DNA of 64,000 nt, taken from the NCBI RefSeq assembly GCF_006715285.1, contig NZ_VFMX01000001.1:3038001-3102000 (forward strand), written 5' to 3'. Position 1 is the first letter of the stretch, and each line of letters starts with the position of its first letter. The position numbers and the translations under genes were made by a program. Positions 26,889 through 35,820 of this stretch are shown here, one piece after another. The DNA comes from Arthrobacter sp. SLBN-83 (lineage in GTDB: Bacteria; Actinomycetota; Actinomycetes; Actinomycetales; Micrococcaceae). A model generated the notes under the pieces. The model made no database searches and was not told the DNA's origin. It saw only the letters and a program-made list of their open reading frames with translations.

Positions 26889-28067
26889 ATGCGGTTACTT
26901 CACACCTCGGACTGGCATCTTGGCCGTTCGTTCCACGGCGTCGGCATGCTGGACGCCCAGCGCGCCTTTGTTGACCAGCTGGTGGCAGTGGTCAAGCGCG
27001 ATCGCGTCGACGTTGTCCTGATTGCCGGGGACGTCTACGACCGCGCGCTCCCGGGCGTGGACGTGGTCCACCTGCTTGACGACGCGCTGGTCCGGCTCAC
27101 TGCCGCGGGTGCCAAAGTGGTCCTCACCAGCGGCAACCACGACTCCGCCATCAGGCTCGGCTTTGCCTCCCGGCTGCTGGAGCGCGGGGGAGTGCACCTG
27201 CGCACCAGGGTGGAAGACCTGGCCCAACCTCTCCTGCTCCCGCTGGGAACGGATGCGGCCGGCAGGGACTCCGTGCTGGCGCTTTACGGCATCCCGTGGC
27301 TTGAGCCCCGGCTTGTCAGTGAGCAGCTCGGGGTGGAAACGGCGAGCCATTTCGAGGTCACCCGCGCAGCAACCGGCCTGATCCGGGAGGACATCGCCCG
27401 GCGGTCGGAATCCGCCGCCGTCCACTCGGTGGTCCTGGCCCACACGTTTGCCAGCGGCGGGATCAGTTCGGACAGCGAGCGGGATCTCAGCATCGGTGGG
27501 GTCGGCGCTGTGCCGCTGGACCTGTTTGACGGCTTCAGCTACACGGCCCTGGGCCACCTGCACGGCCGGCAACAATTGTCCGGTTCCGTCAGGTACTCAG
27601 GCTCACCGCTGGCCTATTCCTTCTCCGAGTCCACCCACCAAAAAGGGGCCTGGCTCGTGGACATCGGTCCGGAGGGGCTCACCTCTGTGTCGGAGGTCCA
27701 ATGGGAAGCCCCGCGTGCCCTGGCCGTACTGCGGGGGGAGCTGGAGGACCTCCTGGCTGAACCCGCCCACACCTGGGCCGAAGCCGCCTATTGCCAGATC
27801 ACCCTGACTGACGCGCAGCGTCCCGCCCGTGCCATGGAACGGCTCCGCACCCGGTTTCCGGACACCCTGGTCCTGGCATTCGATCCCCAGGGCGCGTCAG
27901 CCACTGCGCAGGCCAGCTACAGCAGCAGGCTTGCCGGCGCGCCGGACGACCTCGCTGTCTGCTGCGGCTTCCTGGAACACGTGCGGGGACGGGGTGCGGA
28001 CCAGGCGGAAAAGGCTGCGCTCGCCGCCGCCTTGGAAAACGTCAGGCTGCTGGAGGTATCCCGGTGA
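26889..28067 (+). CDS. sbcD: Exonuclease subunit SbcD (Mre11-type)
   Basis: 392-aa Mn2+-dependent phosphodiesterase; with SbcC it trims hairpins and DNA ends. The nuclease core shows HTSDWHLGRSFHG at the N-terminus, AGDVYDRALPG, TSGNHDSAIRLGFASRLLE and LGHLHGRQ, each holding metal ligands of the family. The C-terminal 120 residues form the capping and SbcC-binding part. TAGCTT lies 6 bases before the ATG. The stop overlaps the sbcC start by four bases. Confidence 0.97.
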   Translation: MRLLHTSDWHLGRSFHGVGMLDAQRAFVDQLVAVVKRDRVDVVLIAGDVYDRALPGVDVVHLLDDALVRLTAAGAKVVLTSGNHDSAIRLGFASRLLERGGVHLRTRVEDLAQPLLLPLGTDAAGRDSVLALYGIPWLEPRLVSEQLGVETASHFEVTRAATGLIREDIARRSESAAVHSVVLAHTFASGGISSDSERDLSIGGVGAVPLDLFDGFSYTALGHLHGRQQLSGSVRYSGSPLAYSFSESTHQKGAWLVDIGPEGLTSVSEVQWEAPRALAVLRGELEDLLAEPAHTWAEAAYCQITLTDAQRPARAMERLRTRFPDTLVLAFDPQGASATAQASYSSRLAGAPDDLAVCCGFLEHVRGRGADQAEKAALAAALENVRLLEVSR

Positions 28068-31000
28068 GGATCCACCATCTGCGCATCTCGGGGTTCGGTC
28101 CTTTCGCGGGCACCGAGGACATCGACTTTGACCGGCTGAGCGCCCATGGTCTTTTCCTGCTGAACGGACCTACAGGTGCTGGAAAGACCAGCGTCCTGGA
28201 TGCCATCTGCTTTGCCTTGTACGGGTCTGTTCCGGGGGCCCGGCAGGACGGCAAGCGGCTGCGCAGCGATCACGCGGAGCCCGGGCAGGAACCTGCGGTC
28301 ACGTGTGAGTTTTCCGCGCAGGGCCGCCGCTTCGAGGTGACACGCTCTCCGGCCTGGGAGAAGCCCAGTGCCAGGGGTAAGAACGGCTTCACAGTACAAC
28401 AGGCCAAAACACTGCTCCGGGAGCGGGTGGGCGGGGCGTGGGTGGAGAAGTCGGCCCGCAACGATGAAGCCGGTGCCGAAATCATGGCGCTGCTGGGCAT
28501 GGACCGCGAACAGTTCACCCGCGTGGTGATGCTGCCCCAGGGCGACTTCGCTGCCTTCCTTCGCTCCAAGGCCGCCGACCGTCTGGACCTGCTGCAGAAG
28601 CTTTTCGGCACCCAGCGGTTTGAGGCCCTGGAACAGGAACTGTCCCGGCAGTCCGCTGTCGCCCGGGAGGATGTGGCGGTCCTGTCCGGCCAACTCGGAC
28701 TCCTGGCCTCGCGGGCCGAAACCGAAGCCGCCCCGCTGCAGCTCCCGGAGGACGGCGCCCCGCCAGCAGATGACGTTCCCCGCCGCCTGGCGTGGCTGCA
28801 GGATTCCGCCGTGCTGCGCCTTGCCGAACTGAAGGACCGCGCCGCTGCCGCCGAGGCCGCCAGCCAGGACCGCCGAAACCAGGCGGAACAGGAGGCTGCC
28901 CGGCATGAGCGGAACCGGAAACTCCAGGCCGCCATCCAGCGGCAGGAGGCCCTGGAAGAAGGGGCCCAACGGCAGGAGGAGCTCCTGTCCCGGCTCGGGC
29001 GCCACCGCCAGGCCCAAGTCCTCCAGGGACAGCTGCAGGCCGTGGATGCAGCGTCGGCCAAGGTGCGCAGCGCCGCAGCCGCGGCCGAATCCGCCATGAC
29101 ACTGCTCCGGCTGGCCGCCGTCGATGGCGGGGAACTGGCCCAGCTCGGCCTCGAAACGGCGGCTGAAGCTGCCGACGCCGCGTTGGAGTCTGTAGCCTCC
29201 GCGGGAACCGCCGGAACCGCCGGAACCGCCGGAACCGCCGGAACCGCCGGAGCCGGGGAACGTGACGCTGCCGGCAGGGACGGCATGCCGGGGGCTGCGG
29301 AAGAACTGGGCCGGCTGCGTTCCCTGCTGGCGGTCGTCGAGGCACGGCTGCCGGACGAGGACAGGCTCCGGGACCTTCGAAAGCGGCACCAGGTGCTGAC
29401 CGGGAAACAGGAGGAACTGCAGCGGGCCGTGGAGGGGCTGGGCAACACCGTCTCGCAGCTGCTGGTGGAGCGCGGACAGCTGGTGGACGGTATGGACCGG
29501 CTGGAAATCCGGTCCACCGACGCCGCGCTGCGCCGCAAGGAAGCTGCCGCCGCCGCGGAACTGCTGGACGTGGTCCGGCGCCACGGTTCCGCCGTCAAAG
29601 CGTTGGACCTCGTCAAAGCCCGCCACGCAGACTCGCGCGAAAACCTGTTGGAGGCCAAGCGCCGCTGGCTGGACGTGCGGGAGGAACGCCTGGCCAATGC
29701 CGCATCCGAGCTGGCCGCGAAGCTGGTCGACGGTGAACCCTGTGCCGTGTGCGGCAGCGGACACCACCCCAGTCCCGCGGATGCAGGCAGCGGTGGCCCG
29801 GGCCTGGCCCAGCAAGAGGAAGAAGCCCGCGGCATTTACGAGGCTGCGGAGGCAGCCCACGCCTCGGTTGGCGCTGAGCTTGCCAAGGCCGAGCAAGCCG
29901 TGGCCGTTCTCGCCGGACAAGGCGGGGACACTCCTGAAGCAGAAGCGCGCGCTGCCGCGGACGGTGCCCTTGCTGCCGCAAAAGACGCCGAGCAGGCAAC
30001 GGAGGAACTCCAGGGCAGGCGGCAGCGGCTTGAAGTACTGGAAGCGGGCCTCAGTGAGGCCCGGTCCGGCGTGGCCGAAGCCGAGGCGGACCTTTCCCGG
30101 GTCACTGCGTCCCTTGCCGAACTGGCTGAACAGGCAACTTCGCTGGACAAGGGCCTGGCAGGCCTGCGCGGGGGCCATCGGAGCCTTGACCGCCGCCTGC
30201 GGGCACTCGAGGAAGCCGTGGCGGTCCTGGACAAAGCCGTGGAAGCCCAGGCCCGCCTTGATGCTGCACTGCTGCAGGCTGGCGAAGCGCAGGAACACCT
30301 TGAACGCGCCCTGCCGGAAGCCGGCTTCGCCACCGTCGCCGACGTCCGCGGCCAGCTCCTTGAAGCCTCTGAGGCCGCGGCGCTGGAGGCTGCAATCCGT
30401 GCTGCCCAGGACGAGGCCGCGCGTGTGGCCGGATTGTTCGAGTCCGAGGACATCGTGCTCGCGCTGGCCGAAGCCCGGGAGGGCTTCCAGATGGACGAAG
30501 AACGGCTGGCAGGAATGCGCGCCGGAGCGGCGGCTGCCCAAAGCGACGCCCGTGAGGCCGATTTGGCCGCGGGCCTGGCAGCCCGTTGCCTGGCCTCGCT
30601 GACGTCGATTGCTGCCGAATACGAGACGCTGGTCTGCTCGGCACGGGAGCCTGCGGAGAAGGCACAAATGCTGGCGGGATTGGCTGATGCCGCGTCCGGC
30701 CGGGGCGAGAACACCTACCGGATGAGCCTCAACAGCTACGTCCTGGCCGCGCGGCTGGAACAGGTGGCCCTCGCCGCGTCCGAACGGCTGGTGGCCATGA
30801 GCGATGGCCGGTACCTGCTCCAGCACACGGACGCCAAAGCCGCCCGGGGTGCAAAGTCAGGGCTGGGACTCGAGGTGGTGGACCAGTGGACGGGCTACCG
30901 CCGGGACACGTCCACCCTGTCCGGCGGCGAATCCTTCATGGCGTCGCTTTCCCTGGCCCTGGGCTTGGCGGACGTTGTCCAGCAGGAGGCCGGAGGCGTT

Positions 31001-31225
31001 GAAATCGAGACCCTGTTCGTGGATGAGGGCTTTGGAAGCCTGGACGAACAGTCGCTGGAACAGGTGATGGATGCCCTTGAGGGGCTCCGCGACGGTGGCA
31101 GGGTAGTGGGACTTGTCAGCCACGTGGCCGAGATGAAACAGCGGATCGGCACGCAGCTGCAGGTGCACAAGAGCCGGAACGGTTCCACGCTTCGGATCTC
31201 CGAAAGCCTGGACGCGCTCGTCTGA
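28064..31225 (+). CDS. sbcC: Exonuclease subunit SbcC (Rad50-type SMC ATPase)
   Basis: 1053-aa ATPase that joins SbcD. Walker A is GPTGAGKTSVLDAICFALYG (about 31-50). Long coiled coils (about 180-520 and 590-900) flank a zinc hook CAVCG at 560-564. The C-terminal head has the signature LSGGESFMASLSLALGLA and Walker B LFVDEGFGSLDE. Start GTG overlaps the sbcD stop. Codons 381-395 hold five copies of Gly-Thr-Ala made by a 9-bp repeat, an insertion within the first coiled coil that would break its heptads. Confidence 0.97.
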   Translation: MRIHHLRISGFGPFAGTEDIDFDRLSAHGLFLLNGPTGAGKTSVLDAICFALYGSVPGARQDGKRLRSDHAEPGQEPAVTCEFSAQGRRFEVTRSPAWEKPSARGKNGFTVQQAKTLLRERVGGAWVEKSARNDEAGAEIMALLGMDREQFTRVVMLPQGDFAAFLRSKAADRLDLLQKLFGTQRFEALEQELSRQSAVAREDVAVLSGQLGLLASRAETEAAPLQLPEDGAPPADDVPRRLAWLQDSAVLRLAELKDRAAAAEAASQDRRNQAEQEAARHERNRKLQAAIQRQEALEEGAQRQEELLSRLGRHRQAQVLQGQLQAVDAASAKVRSAAAAAESAMTLLRLAAVDGGELAQLGLETAAEAADAALESVASAGTAGTAGTAGTAGTAGAGERDAAGRDGMPGAAEELGRLRSLLAVVEARLPDEDRLRDLRKRHQVLTGKQEELQRAVEGLGNTVSQLLVERGQLVDGMDRLEIRSTDAALRRKEAAAAAELLDVVRRHGSAVKALDLVKARHADSRENLLEAKRRWLDVREERLANAASELAAKLVDGEPCAVCGSGHHPSPADAGSGGPGLAQQEEEARGIYEAAEAAHASVGAELAKAEQAVAVLAGQGGDTPEAEARAAADGALAAAKDAEQATEELQGRRQRLEVLEAGLSEARSGVAEAEADLSRVTASLAELAEQATSLDKGLAGLRGGHRSLDRRLRALEEAVAVLDKAVEAQARLDAALLQAGEAQEHLERALPEAGFATVADVRGQLLEASEAAALEAAIRAAQDEAARVAGLFESEDIVLALAEAREGFQMDEERLAGMRAGAAAAQSDAREADLAAGLAARCLASLTSIAAEYETLVCSAREPAEKAQMLAGLADAASGRGENTYRMSLNSYVLAARLEQVALAASERLVAMSDGRYLLQHTDAKAARGAKSGLGLEVVDQWTGYRRDTSTLSGGESFMASLSLALGLADVVQQEAGGVEIETLFVDEGFGSLDEQSLEQVMDALEGLRDGGRVVGLVSHVAEMKQRIGTQLQVHKSRNGSTLRISESLDALV
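29204..29248 (+). repeat. Five tandem copies of a 9-bp unit inside sbcC
   Basis: GGAACCGCC repeats five times without a mismatch and in frame, encoding (Gly-Thr-Ala)5, followed by a degenerate sixth. Length changes by slippage would keep the frame. Confidence 0.9.
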
Positions 31226-31235
31226 CTGCGGCCGA

Positions 31236-31241
31236 TATACT
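31236..31241 (+). promoter_or_regulatory. Promoter -10 candidate before the MFS gene
   Basis: TATACT downstream of sbcC. Here, unlike the leaderless genes, about 40-60 transcribed bases would precede the first start codon, including a hairpin. Confidence 0.4.
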
Positions 31242-31261
31242 TATAGGCGTTACCGGGTTGC

Positions 31262-31287
31262 GCGCATCGGGAGGAGGGACGATGCGC
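31262..31287 (+). promoter_or_regulatory. Hairpin presenting a Shine-Dalgarno sequence in its loop, with a 4-codon leader frame
   Basis: GCGCATCG (31262-31269) and CGATGCGC (31280-31287) form a perfect 8-bp stem. The 10-base loop is the purine run GGAGGAGGGA. The 3' arm contains the ATG at 31282, which opens Met-Arg-Thr-Tyr before TGA (31294-31296). The frame after that stop is the MFS frame. Confidence 0.65.
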
Positions 31288-31308
31288 ACTTACTGAACGA
31301 GCCCGGAA

Positions 31309-32634
31309 TTGACTCCACAAACATCTCCTTCAAGCACCAATGACGCCCCTGCCCGCGTCTCCACGTCAAACCCGGTGGAAGGGGCAGCGCCCGGACGCTT
31401 CTTGCGTCTCCCGCAGCTCGCAGGCCGGAGCTTCATCCCCCTGGGGCTCTTCGCGAGGCTTCCCTTGGCCATGCTGACCATGGGCACACTGACCCTGGTC
31501 ACTTCCGTCAGCGGCTCCTTTGCCGCCGGCGGAACAGCCGCCGGCGCGGTGGGGATCGGCTCTGCCCTTGGCGCCCCGCTGCTGGGATCCCTGGCGGACA
31601 GGAGGGGACAGCGTCCAATCCTGCTGCTCTCCGCTGTACTCAATACCCTGGCCGTCCTGGCCCTGGTGCTCACCGCCACCACCACTGCTGGAGCTGGAGA
31701 TTTCCCGCTTGCTGTACTGGCAGTTGCCTTCGCAGCCGGTGCCACCAGCCCTCAGGTGGGACCCCTGGCGCGCGTCCGGTGGATGTCCCTGACGGCCAAC
31801 GCGGACGGTTCGGCTCCACCCTCCGATCCTGCCCGCGACCTGGATACGGCACTGTCCTACGAGAGCACTGCGGATGAGGTGACCTTCGTCCTGGGGCCGG
31901 CCCTGGTTGGAATCCTGGCCAGCCTCGTTGCGCCGTGGCTTCCGCTGGCACTGGCCGCGGCCATGACCATTACGCTTGTGCCGGGTTTCGCTGTGCATCC
32001 CACCCACCGGGCGGTTCCGGCCGCCCGTCGTTCCCCGGACAGGAAGCGCCAGGGTGCCGGGGACACGAACACTTCGAAGCTGCCGTGGGTGGTGGCCCTG
32101 CCGGTCTTTGCCATGGTCTGCATGGGGACCTTCTTTGGCTCCACCCAGGCTGCCCTGAGCGCTTTCGCCGCCGGACTCGCCGGCACCGAAATAGCGGGAC
32201 TGCTGTATGCCGTCATGGGCCTCAGCTCGGCTGCCGCGGCACTCTCGGTTGCCTATTGGCCCCGCCGTGCAGGGCTCCCGCTTCGCTGGGTGCTGTGTGC
32301 CGTCCTGATGGCGGCGCTCGCCGTCCTGCTGCTGGTTCCTTCGTCACTGCCCATGATGGCGGCGGTCCTGTTGCTTCTCGGGCTGCCGGTGGGCCCGGTG
32401 ATGGTCACCGTCTTCGCCGTGGGCGGAAGGGTGGCGCCCGCCGGCAGGCTGGGCACGGTCATGACCGCGCTCGCCAGCGGGATTGTCGCCGGAACGGCTC
32501 TCGGGTCCTCAGTTGGGGGACAATTGGCGCAGCTGTACGGCCACGGAGCCGCGTTCCTTGTCCCGGTCTGCGCCGCGCTCTCGCTTGCGCTGCTTGGTGC
32601 GGGAGCCGCCGTCGTGCTCCGCCAAAAAGCCTGA
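31309..32634 (+). CDS. MFS transporter, with an in-frame stop at the start of the longer frame
   Basis: 441-aa major facilitator with 12 predicted membrane segments; the loop SLADRRGQRP after segment 2 is the family motif A. The substrate is unknown; the overall look suits a drug or sugar exporter. The start is a problem. The only good ribosome-binding site drives the ATG at 31282, whose frame hits TGA after four codons and then runs on into this gene. The TTG at 31309 is the first possible restart. Either the gene restarts there by coupling, or the first codons were damaged by a Trp-to-stop change. Confidence 0.82.
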   Translation: MTPQTSPSSTNDAPARVSTSNPVEGAAPGRFLRLPQLAGRSFIPLGLFARLPLAMLTMGTLTLVTSVSGSFAAGGTAAGAVGIGSALGAPLLGSLADRRGQRPILLLSAVLNTLAVLALVLTATTTAGAGDFPLAVLAVAFAAGATSPQVGPLARVRWMSLTANADGSAPPSDPARDLDTALSYESTADEVTFVLGPALVGILASLVAPWLPLALAAAMTITLVPGFAVHPTHRAVPAARRSPDRKRQGAGDTNTSKLPWVVALPVFAMVCMGTFFGSTQAALSAFAAGLAGTEIAGLLYAVMGLSSAAAALSVAYWPRRAGLPLRWVLCAVLMAALAVLLLVPSSLPMMAAVLLLLGLPVGPVMVTVFAVGGRVAPAGRLGTVMTALASGIVAGTALGSSVGGQLAQLYGHGAAFLVPVCAALSLALLGAGAAVVLRQKA

Positions 32635-32686
32635 CAGCCCACCCAGGAGCGCCTGCCCGGCCACTGTCTTGCCGCGGGGTCTTCTA

Positions 32687-33421
32687 CTAGGCGAGTTGGC
32701 TCTCGATCCGTGCCGCGCTTTCGGCAATGGCCGCCCCCACGGCTTCCGGGTCCTGGGCCGAGCGGATGTAGACGACGGCGAGGGCGGCCGGACGGCCGCC
32801 GGGCACCCGGACCGGGGCCGCCAGCGAGGAGACCCCGGCAATGACCTCGTCATGGCTGGCCGAGTAGCCTCTCCTCCGCGCTTCCAATGCCTCCGGCCGG
32901 TAGGGGATGCCCGTGTCCAGCCGGTCCCACTCGGGTTCGGTGAGGGCCGACTGGATGGCAATACCCGGAGCCCCGGCATTGATCGGGTGGCGCGTGCCGG
33001 GACGCTGGGCCACGCTGGCTCCCGAATGCCTCGGTTCGACCGTAACGAGCGTGATGCAGTCGTGATGGTCCCAGACAGCCACGAAAGCCGTCATGTCCAG
33101 CGAGTTTGCCAGCTGGGTGAGCTCCGGGAGGGCAGCGCTTTGAAGGTTGCGGGATACGCCGCGTGCCAGGACCGCCAGCCCGGGCCCGGGCTGGACCCGT
33201 CCGGCGTCGTCACGGACCAGGAGGGAGTGGTCTTCCAGGGTGCGCAGGATCCGGTAAGCCACCGAACGGTGGACACCCATGGCCTCGGCCAGCTCGGCGA
33301 TGGTCAGCGGGCCGGGGGCAGCCGCAAGGATCTCGAGCGCACGGATGCCTCGCGACAGTGTCTGGGAGGGCGAAGCCTGCGGCGCAGCTCCGGCTTGTGC
33401 TGCGGCTGCTGGAGGAGTCAT
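32687..33421 (-). CDS. IclR family transcriptional regulator
   Basis: 244 aa. The N-terminal winged helix (about 20-85) reads SRGIRALEILAAAPGPLTIAELAEAMGVHRSVAYRILRTLEDHSLL across its helices. The C-terminal effector domain has TLVTVEPRHSGASVAQ and HPINAGAPGIAIQSAL, then RRRGYSASHDEVIAGVSSLAAPV, as in IclR proteins that sense aromatic or carboxylic acids. The ATG at 33421 is favoured over the one at 33430 because TAGGAT sits 7 bases before it. It is divergent from the MHS transporter, which it most likely controls. Confidence 0.92.
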   Translation of the reverse strand: MTPPAAAAQAGAAPQASPSQTLSRGIRALEILAAAPGPLTIAELAEAMGVHRSVAYRILRTLEDHSLLVRDDAGRVQPGPGLAVLARGVSRNLQSAALPELTQLANSLDMTAFVAVWDHHDCITLVTVEPRHSGASVAQRPGTRHPINAGAPGIAIQSALTEPEWDRLDTGIPYRPEALEARRRGYSASHDEVIAGVSSLAAPVRVPGGRPAALAVVYIRSAQDPEAVGAAIAESAARIESQLA

Positions 33422-33428
33422 GTTGTCC

Positions 33429-33434
33429 ATCCTA
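33429..33434 (-). promoter_or_regulatory. -10 box that decides the IclR regulator start
   Basis: TAGGAT on the minus strand with a 7-base spacer to the ATG at 33421. The upstream ATG at 33430 lies inside this hexamer. Confidence 0.55.
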
Positions 33435-33499
33435 GGTTGCAGGGCGCCCCTTCCGTGACCCTTGTCTCACTCCCCGGGAGGCGGTATTGTCCTGTATAC

Positions 33500-33523
33500 G
33501 AACTTGTCGTTCAAATATAGAAC
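33500..33523. promoter_or_regulatory. Candidate IclR operator between divergent genes
   Basis: GAAC, five bases, GTTC, seven bases, GAAC: two overlapping inverted repeats sharing the central GTTC. IclR-type regulators often bind such GAAC/GTTC palindromes between their own gene and the target. Confidence 0.5.
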
Positions 33524-33587
33524 ATATCCGTAGAGGCTGCTTTCCGGCCAAAAATCCCCAAAGTTCGTGTTCCGCATCACAATTTCG

Positions 33588-33622
33588 TAGTACCCTACTA
33601 ACTAACTGACCGTTCTGTCGGT
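33588..33622. promoter_or_regulatory. Two short inverted repeats at the MHS transporter promoter
   Basis: TAGTA/TACTA around three bases (33588-33600) overlaps a -10-like TACCCT (33591-33596). ACCG/CGGT around six bases (33609-33622) lies just downstream, near the expected transcription start. Both are short and may be operators for a repressor. Confidence 0.4.
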
Positions 33623-33674
33623 AATTCTGAAGGCGTCCGGGTGGCCTTGCTGCCCAATAAACAATGGAGTTTCA

Positions 33675-35009
33675 ATGACCACACCTTCCAAGGTGGATAC
33701 CCTCGCTGGCCCCAGCAGTCGGCGGGAGGAGCGCAAGGTCCTCGCCGGCACCCTGGTCGGCACCACGATCGAGTGGTACGACTTCTTCATCTTTGCCCAG
33801 CTGACCGCAACGCTGCTGTCACCGCTGTTCCTCGCACCCTTGAACGAGTCCAATCCCGGCCTGGCCCAGATCCTTTCCTTCGCCCTCATCGGCATCAGCT
33901 TCCTGTTCCGCCCGCTCGGTGCCGTCATCGCAGGGCACCTGGGCGACCGCTTGGGCCGGAAGGCAATGCTGGTCTTCACCCTGGTCATGATGGGTGCGGC
34001 CACCGCGCTCATCGGCATGCTGCCCACCTACGCGCAGATCGGCGCCTGGGCTCCCGTGCTGCTGATCCTGCTGCGGGTCATCCAGGGCTTTTCCGCCGGC
34101 GGCGAATGGGGCGGTGCTGCCCTCATGGCCGTCGAGCACGCGCCAGTCAACCGCCGCGGCTTGTTTGGCGCCTACCCGCAGATCGGCGTGCCCGTGGGCA
34201 TGATCCTGGCCACCGGCCTGCTGTTCTTCCTCAACACCAGCATGTCCAAGGAAGACTTCGCCGCCTGGGGCTGGCGCGTGCCGTTCCTGCTCTCAATCGT
34301 CCTGATCGTGGTGGGCTATCTGATCCGCCGGGCCGTCGCCGAAAGCCCGGTCTTCCAGGAAATGGCCCTGCGCAAGAAGGAGAGCAAGGCGCCCCTCGGT
34401 GAACTGATCCGGAACCATAAGCTGCCGGTGCTGTACTCCACCCTGATCTTCATCGGCAACAACGCGGCCGGTTACCTGCTGATTGCGTTCTTCATCTCCT
34501 ACGCCACCAAGACGCTGAAGATGCCAACCCCGCAAATCCTCCTGGCCACCACACTGGCGTCCTTCGGCTGGCTGATCTTCACCCTGGTGGGCGGATGGCT
34601 CTCGGACCGCATTGGCCGCGTCAAGACCTTCCTGATCGGCTACGCCATCGTCTTCGCCTGGATGATCCCCATGTTTGCCCTGATCGACACCAAGGACATC
34701 ATGCTTTACGGCGTCGCCCTGTTCGTCCTGACCGTTGGTCTGGGCCTGTCCTACGGACCCATGTCCGCCATGTATGCAGAAATGTTCCCCGCAAACGTCC
34801 GCTACTCCGGCATCTCCATCGGGTACGCCTTCGGCGCCATCCTGGGCGGAGCCTTCGCGGCCACCATCGCGGAGTCACTGCTGCAGTCCACCAAGTGGAC
34901 CGGCTCGATCGGCATCTACATCATGATCCTCTGCGTGATCTCCGCCGTCGGCGTGGTGCTGGCCAAGGAAACCAAGGGCCGTCCGCTGGGTGTCAGCAGC
35001 CACCACTGA
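33675..35009 (+). CDS. MHS-family MFS symporter for a carboxylate
   Basis: 444-aa proton symporter of the metabolite:H+ (MHS) branch. The opening GTLVGTTIEWYDFFIFAQLTA and the motif GHLGDRLGRKAMLV are diagnostic, as is FSAGGEWGGAALMAVEH. Related proteins carry shikimate, alpha-ketoglutarate, citrate or proline. The neighbouring IclR gene points to an aromatic or hydroxy-acid substrate. GGAG precedes the ATG. A hairpin terminator follows the stop. Confidence 0.93.
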   Translation: MTTPSKVDTLAGPSSRREERKVLAGTLVGTTIEWYDFFIFAQLTATLLSPLFLAPLNESNPGLAQILSFALIGISFLFRPLGAVIAGHLGDRLGRKAMLVFTLVMMGAATALIGMLPTYAQIGAWAPVLLILLRVIQGFSAGGEWGGAALMAVEHAPVNRRGLFGAYPQIGVPVGMILATGLLFFLNTSMSKEDFAAWGWRVPFLLSIVLIVVGYLIRRAVAESPVFQEMALRKKESKAPLGELIRNHKLPVLYSTLIFIGNNAAGYLLIAFFISYATKTLKMPTPQILLATTLASFGWLIFTLVGGWLSDRIGRVKTFLIGYAIVFAWMIPMFALIDTKDIMLYGVALFVLTVGLGLSYGPMSAMYAEMFPANVRYSGISIGYAFGAILGGAFAATIAESLLQSTKWTGSIGIYIMILCVISAVGVVLAKETKGRPLGVSSHH

Positions 35010-35030
35010 TCCCCACCCACCGCCAAACGC

Positions 35031-35074
35031 ACAAACAGCAGGCCCGGACAGCTTGGTCTGGGCCTGCTCTTTGT
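35031..35074. terminator. Hairpin terminator after the MHS transporter
   Basis: A 13-bp stem (35037-35049 with 35056-35068, one G-U pair) and a six-base loop, extended by ACAAA/TTTGT. It lies between convergent genes and can serve both. Confidence 0.75.
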
Positions 35075-35084
35075 CCAGGTGTTG

Positions 35085-35732
35085 CTAGTCTGCCAGCAGC
35101 CCGACTGCGTCGTCGTCGCTCAGCTGCGGAAAGTGCCGGTAGTAGCTCCCGACGGCGCGGAAATTGCCGGGCAGGTGCAGGCAGACCACCGCGTCGCATA
35201 CCCGCTCGAGCAATGCCTGGGCCTGGACCGAACCCACGGGGGCGGCGGCAACCACAGTAGCAGCGCCACCTTCCCGCACGGCCTCGACGGCGGCGCGCAT
35301 CGTAGCGCCAGTGGCCAGGCCGTCATCCACCAGGAGCACCGTCTTGCCCGCCACGTCCATGCCGGCCCCCGGGTAAAGCTCTGCCCGGCGGAGCAGTTCG
35401 ACGCGTTCGCGGTCTTCCACGGCGTTCAGTGATTCCTGGGATACCCCATGTTCAAGGACCCGCTCCAGCAGGGGTTTGTTGATCAGCCGGACAATGCGGC
35501 CGCGGGCCAGGGCAAGGGCCCCGTACGCGGTTTCCTCGTGCCCGGGGATCCCCAGCTTGCGCACCAGGACAGTGCCCAAGGGCAGGCCCAGCGCAGTTGC
35601 CGCAGCCGCCGCGACACCGACGCCCCCGCGGGCCAGGCCCAGGACCACGGTGTCCGGGCGCTCCCGGAACTGGGCCAGGGCAGCGGCAAGGCGTTGTCCG
35701 GCCTCCTTGCGGTCTTCGAAACGCGTCCCCAT
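35085..35732 (-). CDS. Phosphoribosyltransferase family protein
   Basis: 215-aa type I PRTase fold. The PRPP loop is VLLVDDGLATGATMRAA (about 130-146), with LGLARGGVGVAAAAATALGLPLG near the N-terminus and a KLGIPGHEE flexible loop. This pattern marks the stand-alone predicted phosphoribosyltransferases often linked to erythromycin-esterase or stress genes, not a known purine or pyrimidine enzyme. GGAAGGA precedes the ATG. The exact substrate is unknown. Confidence 0.88.
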   Translation of the reverse strand: MGTRFEDRKEAGQRLAAALAQFRERPDTVVLGLARGGVGVAAAAATALGLPLGTVLVRKLGIPGHEETAYGALALARGRIVRLINKPLLERVLEHGVSQESLNAVEDRERVELLRRAELYPGAGMDVAGKTVLLVDDGLATGATMRAAVEAVREGGAATVVAAAPVGSVQAQALLERVCDAVVCLHLPGNFRAVGSYYRHFPQLSDDDAVGLLAD

Positions 35733-35820
35733 GTGTCCTTCCCGGCGCTCTATTCCTCACCGCTGCGGCCCGCCGTCGGCGAACGCATCAAAGGCTGCCG
35801 GCAGCAGCCAGGGGCATCGC

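Noticed and set aside
27917..30826. 969-codon minus-strand open frame opposite sbcD-sbcC.
   Set aside because: The plus strand has all motifs of SbcC; the reverse frame has no recognisable domain.
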